From positions 1 to 64,000 of the forward strand of contig JANNPJ010000157.1 in assembly GCA_031400005.1 (NCBI GenBank): DNA of 64,000 nt. Reading direction: 5' to 3'. Each line of letters begins with the position of its first letter. The stretch's first letter is position 1. Under the pieces are notes generated by a model. The model did not search any database. It worked only from the letters and a program-made list of their open reading frames with translations, and was not told where the DNA came from. Below are positions 60,401 to 64,000 of the stretch, piece after piece. The position numbers were made by a program, and so were the translations under genes. This stretch comes from JANNPJ01 sp031400005. GTDB taxonomy: Bacteria; Actinomycetota; Actinomycetes; Actinomycetales; Kineosporiaceae.

Positions 60401-60531
60401 CGGTCCCGGTATCCACCGAGGACCAGGTCCTCCTCGGCATTGGCATCCTCGCGGAATCTGGCCGCCGAGGCCGACCAGGAGCTCAGTACCCGATGCCGGA
60501 TCCCGGCCGCCTCAAACCGGTCGTCGGTCAC
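57415..60531 (-). CDS. Sacsin-type GHKL ATPase, large
   Basis: The 1038-residue protein has an N-terminal Hsp90/sacsin-like ATPase domain: YRDRVIVELAQNAADAATRAG with the Asn/Asp N-box, VAANTGSALDGPGVQALATL and GDTIGRFGVGFAAVLAISDE as the G boxes. The rest (about 250-1038) is helical and strand-rich with no known motif. Proteins of this size sit beside DUF3027 in actinobacteria and are sometimes annotated as Hsp90-like chaperones, without proof. The GTG start overlaps the DUF3027 stop as GTGA. The tail overlaps DUF2530 in the opposite direction. Confidence 0.85.
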   Translation of the reverse strand: MTDDRFEAAGIRHRVLSSWSASAARFREDANAEEDLVLGGYRDRVIVELAQNAADAATRAGTPGRLLLALRESVDSSQPGAHAVLVAANTGSALDGPGVQALATLRASAKREGDTIGRFGVGFAAVLAISDEPAVISRSGGVRFSAADTRELVRTAAQAAPDLAEELLRRDGHVPVLRLPFAAEGTPPDGYDTAVLLPLRDLAAEDLVLRLLDEVADPLLLALPALTEIIVERPGRPTVVFRDAAQRWRVLRRQGRLSADVLATRPTEERSRSRWSVTWALPQAGAKVPGVLHAPTPSDEPLPWPALLIATVPLEASRRHVAPGPVTDAVVSAAAEAYVDLLVEQAAAGEQVWPLIVTGLPAGPVDGDLRAAVTRLLPGAPILHSAEDPALMLRPRDALALIGPVGADPTTVAGFASWLAGLVLAPRAATAAFELLGVRRISLADAVETLPAVADPVRWRQVYTALAPLAGDAGVREALAFLPVPLADGTVVRGMRGLLSAPPSSASPDQVELTAALAVLGARVVHPDAVHPLLERLGAIPAGPRGLLEMPAVRATVRGLIDDEGGELDGPTDEQVVDAVLTLVAAAVRAGELNAGDLPWLGDLALTDDTGDLTPAAALALPGSLAADWFSEAEIGIVDAGLVARWGADTLTAVGVLQGPGLVRAQDVPIEPGFEDDRLDSPAGELDGWDDWVTMITDELDGMPPGAVLSELVAVRDLDAVRADALPDVVAAIAGDPILRRALVAPARIVADGRPFDVPSYTAWWLRTELSDSPSSAGPEADPELRALLPAAPEWVTLLDSSVQRALGVLTRVDDLDPAAVPTVLDRLADETLELSAESLISVLARVAVLAGSGLEVDRPARVRALTGTSTAVVPADQAVVIEAPMYRQRTDLGLQLPVAPPFAAALADLLDLPLAGELAAGEVQEDAGGSAAETAGQLQATAGELLRLLPAAPRTWCEHDQLLVDGVEVDWWVHGAGPDAVVHAATTDGLALGLAWACGRWELRGLAADLLAEPETAADVMIDQVFSASPAHSPTAP

Positions 60532-61424
60532 GACTCGGGCGACTCGACGGCCTCAGGAGCCGGATCAGGATCAGACTCAGACTCGGTGGGGTTGTCCTCG
60601 CCCCGGTCCACGAACACCTGCTCGATGACCGTCTCGTCCAGGATATGGGCCGGCAACGGCTCGGAGACCGGCAGCTCCAGGTCCGTCTCGCTGTGTGCGC
60701 CACAACCGAAGTCCGTGGTCACCACGGTTCCGTCGGCCGGCGACCACTCGTTCGCGCAGACCCCGAAGTGCCTGCGCAACAAGCCCGAGATCGGCACCAG
60801 ATAGGCACAGCTGACGCAGGCGGCCGAGGCCTGGATGGCCAGCTCGGACGTCGGCCCGTGCGGACCACGCTCCCAGCGCTCGGCGGCGGCCCGCAGGCCT
60901 TCCGGCCCGATCACCCGTTTCCGGCCGAGCCCGAACTCCCAGTACAGCTGCTCGTCGGCCTCATCCACATCGGTGACGGTGTAACCCGGCACCAGCAGTG
61001 GATCATCCGCCCGGTACGGCAGGTCATCGCCGGCACCGAGGTCGCCCGGGGCAAGCCGGTCCGACCACGGCACCCAGACGGGCGCCTGGATCGAGTCGGC
61101 ACCCGGCAGCAGAACCGTGTCGCACACCGTGACCCGGTCCGAGCCGGGCACGTGTGCCAGCGTCACCGCCCACCGCCAGCCCCGGTACCCGCGGGCCGTA
61201 CAACGGAAGGAATGCATGGTCAGGCCACCCTCATCGAGGGTGGCACCGAGATGCTCGCCGACCGTGTTCGGCTCGGCGATCTCCACCGCGGCCTGCCGGG
61301 CGATGTCCACAGCTGCCGCAGCCGCCTCGTCAAGCCCAGGCTGCGGGCTCGGTTCGGCGGCGGATGGTTCGGGCTCCACCGGGGTCGGTGGAGCCTTCGT
61401 CACGGGCACGTTGGTAGAAGACAC
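60528..61424 (-). CDS. DUF3027-family protein
   Basis: The 298-residue cytoplasmic protein has the DUF3027 core: GFRCTARGYRGWRWAVTLAHV-like, VTVCDTVLLPG, APVWVPWSDRLAPGDLGAGD, LPYRADDPLLVPG, and a Cys-containing segment (ACVSCAYLVPISGLLRRHFGVCANEWSPADG) that could bind zinc. The ends are Pro/Glu/Asp-rich and disordered. The GTG at 61424 is the likely start. In mycobacteria the homologue lies next to serC. Function unknown; co-translated with the ATPase. Confidence 0.88.
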   Translation of the reverse strand: MSSTNVPVTKAPPTPVEPEPSAAEPSPQPGLDEAAAAAVDIARQAAVEIAEPNTVGEHLGATLDEGGLTMHSFRCTARGYRGWRWAVTLAHVPGSDRVTVCDTVLLPGADSIQAPVWVPWSDRLAPGDLGAGDDLPYRADDPLLVPGYTVTDVDEADEQLYWEFGLGRKRVIGPEGLRAAAERWERGPHGPTSELAIQASAACVSCAYLVPISGLLRRHFGVCANEWSPADGTVVTTDFGCGAHSETDLELPVSEPLPAHILDETVIEQVFVDRGEDNPTESESDPDPAPEAVESPES

Positions 61425-61530
61425 GCCACCAAGTCTCCCCCATCCTCGCAACGCATCGAGCAGGCGAGGTCGGCGCGTCGGTCGCTCGCTCACGCTCTGC
61501 CAATGGTTTGCGAGCCCTGCGGCGCGCTGT

Positions 61531-61914
61531 TCACGCCTCTAGGTCATCGGCGACGGCCCGCAGCACGGTCGCGACCTTGCCCGCGAAGGAACGATCGGGG
61601 TAGCGGCCGCGGCGCAATCCATTGGATACGTCATCCAGCAGCTTGATCACGTCCTCCAGGATGACGGTCATCTCGTCTGTCGACTTGCGAGTAGCCCTGG
61701 AGACGGAGGGCAGCGGCTCGATCAGCCGGACCGACAGCGCCTGCAACCCTCGCCGACCTTCGGCCACGCCGAACTCAATCTTGGCTCCGGGCTTCAGCGT
61801 CACCGTTCCCTCCGGCAGCGCCGAAGCGTGGACGAACACCTCGCCGCCGTCGTCGTTCGCTGCGAAGCCGAAGCCGCGTTCGGCGTCGAACCACTTGACC
61901 TTGCCAGTCGGCAC
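61531..61914 (-). CDS. Cold-shock domain protein with helical extension
   Basis: The 127-residue protein starts MPTGKVKWFDAERGFGFAAN, with RNP1 (GFGFA) and RNP2 (VFVHASAL) of the cold-shock domain that binds single-stranded nucleic acids. After residue 65 it has a helical extension (DEMTVILEDVIKLLDDVSNG, RSFAGKVATVLRAVADDLEA). This long form (CspB-like) is specific to actinobacteria and is found near DUF3027 there as well. It is a single gene. Confidence 0.95.
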   Translation of the reverse strand: MPTGKVKWFDAERGFGFAANDDGGEVFVHASALPEGTVTLKPGAKIEFGVAEGRRGLQALSVRLIEPLPSVSRATRKSTDEMTVILEDVIKLLDDVSNGLRRGRYPDRSFAGKVATVLRAVADDLEA

Positions 61915-62003
61915 GTCTATCCCCTGTCACGTGACCGGTATCGCAGCGGAGGCCGCAAGCTGCCGGTCGTGTTCACGATCATTCAGTACGCTCAGGTTAG
62001 CTG

Positions 62004-62672
62004 TCAGTTGCCGACCCGCGAACGACGAAACCCGGGCAAGTAGGTAGCGAGCCACTTCGGGAATCCCAGAAGATCGTCCAAAATGACGTCGGCGCCCGCT
62101 GTGGCGAGCGTTGCCGCACTCTCCGGACCAGTGCAGACGACCACCGAGAGGGCACCAGCCACCCGCGCGGCCTGAACGTCGCCGGAGTGGTCACCGACAT
62201 ACACATCGGCACTCTCAAGGATCAGTCGCTCGCCCTTGGCTGCACCGAACAACCCGCCGACGACCAGATCGGGATGGACGTCGGGCTGGTCCAGTCCCAC
62301 CTCGGTCAGCACGTCCCGCACTCCCGCCTCCGCCTTGGCCGACACCACCAGCACGCGGCCACCGGCCTCCCGAACGGCCCGCAGTGCCTGGCCGGCGCCG
62401 GGCAGCAGTCGGGTCAGCGGGACGCCGATCTGGGCATACCGGGAGCGGTATTCACGGACCAGCCGATCCGAATCGAGCTGCGGCACGAGCCCGGCGACCG
62501 TGACCTCTAGCGGTAACCCGATGTACGGCCAGATCTGCGCACGGGTGATCCGCAGCCCCTCACCACCAGGGCAGGCCGCGACGGCGGCCGCGAAGGTCGC
62601 CGTGATGCCATCGGTCGAATCAACGAGGGTCAGGTCCAGGTCGAACCCGACGACGAGCTGATCACCTGACAC
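62004..62672 (-). CDS. HAD-family phosphatase
   Basis: The protein has HAD motif I FDLDLTLVDSTDG with the nucleophilic Asp, motif II in VLVVSAKAEAG (Ser), motif III Lys in GAAKGERLI and motif IV VYVGDHSGDVQAA. The cap domain (ITATFAAAVAACPGG, IGLPLEVTVAGLV) is of the phosphoglycolate-phosphatase type. The substrate is unknown; phosphoglycolate or a nucleotide are common. The GTG at 62672 is chosen; a TTG at 62702 would add ten residues. Confidence 0.85.
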   Translation of the reverse strand: MSGDQLVVGFDLDLTLVDSTDGITATFAAAVAACPGGEGLRITRAQIWPYIGLPLEVTVAGLVPQLDSDRLVREYRSRYAQIGVPLTRLLPGAGQALRAVREAGGRVLVVSAKAEAGVRDVLTEVGLDQPDVHPDLVVGGLFGAAKGERLILESADVYVGDHSGDVQAARVAGALSVVVCTGPESAATLATAGADVILDDLLGFPKWLATYLPGFRRSRVGN

Positions 62673-62706
62673 CTGCCCAGGGTAGGAGAAGGTCGAGGCC
62701 AAACCG

Positions 62707-62744
62707 CGGCCGGCCCCGAGCAGACGATCACCCGGGGCCGGCCG
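62707..62744. terminator. GC-rich hairpin terminator
   Basis: CGGCCGGCCCCG (62707-62718) pairs with CGGGGCCGGCCG (62733-62744) around a 14-base loop. It lies just after the stop of the next gene on the minus strand. Confidence 0.85.
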
Positions 62745-62755
62745 TTGGGCAGCGA

Positions 62756-63478
62756 TCAGCGCAAACCGCTGTACAGGTCGCGGTAGCGACGGAAGGCGGT
62801 CCTCAGGTCCTCCGTCGATCCGCTCTCGGCACGGGTACGCAACTCGGTCAGCGCCTTCTCGACCAGAGCGGCGGCTTCACGGACCGCGGCCTGCGGGTCG
62901 TCGACGAACCTGCCCTGCAGGTCACGCCAGTCGGCGTCCAGGCCACGTGCCGTCCCCGAACCGGTCGAACCGGTCGAACCGGCGGATGCCTCAGTGGAGA
63001 ACGTGCCATCCGGCACCGGGTCCTTCAGCGCGCCGCTCTCGATGTCCGGCCCGACACTGGCGTCCGCATCTGTGCGGTCAGTGCGGTCGCGGTCAGTGCG
63101 GTCCAAGGTGACGTCGCTGTCCTTGGCCGTGACGTCACTGTCCTTGGTTCCGAAGTCACTGTCCTTCGTTCCGAAGTCACTGTCCTTGGTTCCGACGTCA
63201 CTGTCCTTGATCCGCGCGTCGGTGCTGCCGGTGCTGCCGGTGCTGCCGGTGCGGGCGTAGTCCGACGAACGGTCGCCGTCCACCAGCGTCACCGGCGCAC
63301 TGTCCGGTGTGGTGTCCCGGCCGCTGGAGGTCGGCTCCGGTCCCGCGTCCACCGGGAGCAGCACCGGGTCGCCGTCCACCGTCGTGTACCGATCGGTCGA
63401 CTGCTGGACCGTCCGGGTGCTTCCACCCGACTCGTCGCGGGCCGGGGTGTCTTCGTAGCGAGCATCATGCGAGCTCAT
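62756..63478 (-). CDS. Disordered protein with KDSD heptad repeats and a small helical C-domain
   Basis: The 240-residue protein is mostly Ser/Thr/Asp/Gly-rich and disordered. Its centre has five copies of a heptad of the form (T/A/I)KDSD(V/F)(G/T). Residues about 180-240 (DWRDLQGRFVDDPQAAVREA, LVEKALTELRTRA, LRTAFRRYRDLYSGL) form a helical domain that closely matches the C-terminal half of the next protein (WEGIQAQFVDEPGQAVDAAD, LRQSFVHYRALFAAL). The two are therefore paralogous in this part, and they overlap as ATGA. Function unknown. Confidence 0.75.
   Translation of the reverse strand: MSSHDARYEDTPARDESGGSTRTVQQSTDRYTTVDGDPVLLPVDAGPEPTSSGRDTTPDSAPVTLVDGDRSSDYARTGSTGSTGSTDARIKDSDVGTKDSDFGTKDSDFGTKDSDVTAKDSDVTLDRTDRDRTDRTDADASVGPDIESGALKDPVPDGTFSTEASAGSTGSTGSGTARGLDADWRDLQGRFVDDPQAAVREAAALVEKALTELRTRAESGSTEDLRTAFRRYRDLYSGLR
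63072..63250 (-). repeat. Stacked tandem repeats within the KDSD protein gene
   Basis: Three different arrays lie in a row. GTGCGGTC-type units (63072-63104) encode Asp/Arg/Thr repeats. Five 21-base units with TCACTGTCCTTGG(T/C) (about 63109-63213) encode the KDSD heptads. GGTGCTGCC units (63222-63250) encode GST repeats. All keep the frame. Confidence 0.9.
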
Positions 63479-64000
63479 CGGGTCTCCTGGTGATGCGTTG
63501 ACGGGGAATCCGGATTCGGGCGATCGGTGCCGTTGTCCTCGACCAAGGCTGCGAACAGGGCTCGGTAGTGCACGAAGGACTGGCGCAGGTCCTCGGTGTC
63601 GACGCCACCGGCGGAACGGTGCCGCTGGTGCGCGGCGTGTGCCTCGCGGTAGTGCGAAACGACCTCCGGGTGATCGGCGGCCACCAGGTCGGCACGCTGG
63701 TCGAAGTCCTCCACGGGGTAGCCGCGCTCGTGCATCACGGTGGTGAGCAGAGCGTCAGCGGCGTCCACCGCCTGGCCAGGCTCGTCGACGAACTGAGCCT
63801 GAATGCCTTCCCACTGGGTGCGGAACCGGGTCCGCTCGGCCTCGCCGAGGTCGCGTAGTTCCAGCTTGTCCCGCTGTTGCGCGACGTCAGCCAGGTGCGA
63901 CTCGGCCTCCCGGCGGCTATCGGCCCCTTCCACGGCGCGGTCGTATTCCGGTCCGAACCGTTCGCGCAGTTGAGCGCTGCGCTGTTTCTGAAACATCACA
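63475..64000 (-). CDS. Conserved helical protein, start beyond the window
   Basis: At least 174 residues are visible: RSAQLRERFGPEYDRAVEGA, HLADVAQQRDKLELRDLGEA, TRFRTQWEGIQAQFVDEPGQ, DALLTTVMHERGYPVEDFDQ and DLVAADHPEVVSHYREAHAA. This is a conserved actinobacterial family of unknown role. Known members, as I recall them, start with one membrane helix before LRERFGPEYDR, so the true start is probably beyond base 64000; the in-window ATG is likely not it. It is coupled by ATGA to the KDSD protein. Confidence 0.8.
   Translation of the reverse strand, partial: VMFQKQRSAQLRERFGPEYDRAVEGADSRREAESHLADVAQQRDKLELRDLGEAERTRFRTQWEGIQAQFVDEPGQAVDAADALLTTVMHERGYPVEDFDQRADLVAADHPEVVSHYREAHAAHQRHRSAGGVDTEDLRQSFVHYRALFAALVEDNGTDRPNPDSPSTHHQETR

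Noticed and set aside
57844..60804. A 986-residue plus-strand frame antisense to the sacsin-type ATPase
   Set aside because: It has low-complexity Arg/Gly/Gln/Pro composition, no motif and no ribosome site, while the minus strand has clear GHKL ATPase motifs.
63072..63250. CRISPR or noncoding satellite
   Set aside because: The 21-base units keep the reading frame and encode KDSD heptads inside a gene.
1..64000. Prophage, transposase, integrase, rRNA or tRNA genes
   Set aside because: I found no transposase or integrase motif, no phage structural gene and no cloverleaf-like sequence in the gaps. A tRNA scan was not possible, so a missed tRNA cannot be fully excluded.

Overview
This window reads as chromosomal DNA of a high-GC actinobacterium (Actinomycetota). 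The base composition is strongly GC-rich and GTG/TTG starts are frequent. Genes often overlap as ATGA, GTGA or TGATG, and the families are typical of the phylum: DUF2530, DUF3027, DUF2089, IdeR, citrate synthase 2, an NlpC/P60 hydrolase behind a c-di-AMP riboswitch, and type VII secretion substrates. The order serC, citA, pdxH, DUF2530, DUF3027 and a cold-shock protein recalls a mycobacterial neighbourhood. The gene mix suggests a free-living Frankineae-like soil organism, but the genus cannot be fixed by eye.

Layout. 0-8 kb: a broken MarR gene, a membrane GH15-like protein with a partner membrane protein, a cytochrome P450, OsmC, CsbD, and a DUF4097/DUF2089 pair. 8-12.7 kb: a GntR regulator followed by an allophanate hydrolase, a biuret-hydrolase-like enzyme and an NCS2 permease, with a perfect palindrome just before the first enzyme gene; this looks like a self-contained nitrogen-scavenging operon. 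12.7-16.6 kb: an ABC transporter divergent from a two-component system. 16.6-26.2 kb: a secreted DMFase-like protein, fatty-acid desaturase, serS, a membrane protein, a mutarotase, an HNH endonuclease, the riboswitch-controlled NlpC/P60 hydrolase and ideR. 26.7-33.8 kb: a frameshifted small gene, a very large helical-repeat protein, pdxH, citA and serC. 34-38.3 kb: a complete sulfate ABC importer with an Rrf2 regulator and a candidate operator.

40.9-50.7 kb carries nearly the whole route from urate to malate: uricase, HIU hydrolase, OHCU decarboxylase, allantoinase, allantoicase and malate synthase, plus a DUF6986 aldolase-like protein. Ureidoglycolate lyase or hydrolase is not visible. A lower-GC 2-oxoglutarate-oxygenase-like gene on the opposite strand interrupts this block, and its first iron-ligand His appears as Gln. 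Together with the biuret/allophanate operon, the window is rich in urate-nitrogen salvage.

51.3-54.2 kb is the most unusual part. An EspC-like type VII substrate with a YxxxE tail overlaps a 552-residue protein made of a WXG100-like head, a long helical middle and a RelA/SpoT-like C-terminal domain. Next comes a CPBP membrane protease-like gene. I read this as a candidate secreted nucleotide-pyrophosphokinase toxin module. 54-64 kb holds a MarR/MFS pair, an AlkZ-like HTH_42 protein behind a perfect 20-bp inverted repeat, DUF2530, a sacsin-type ATPase, DUF3027, a cold-shock protein, a HAD phosphatase and two related proteins at the right edge.

All calls come from reading the sequence. No database search was run, so family names rest on remembered motifs and context.
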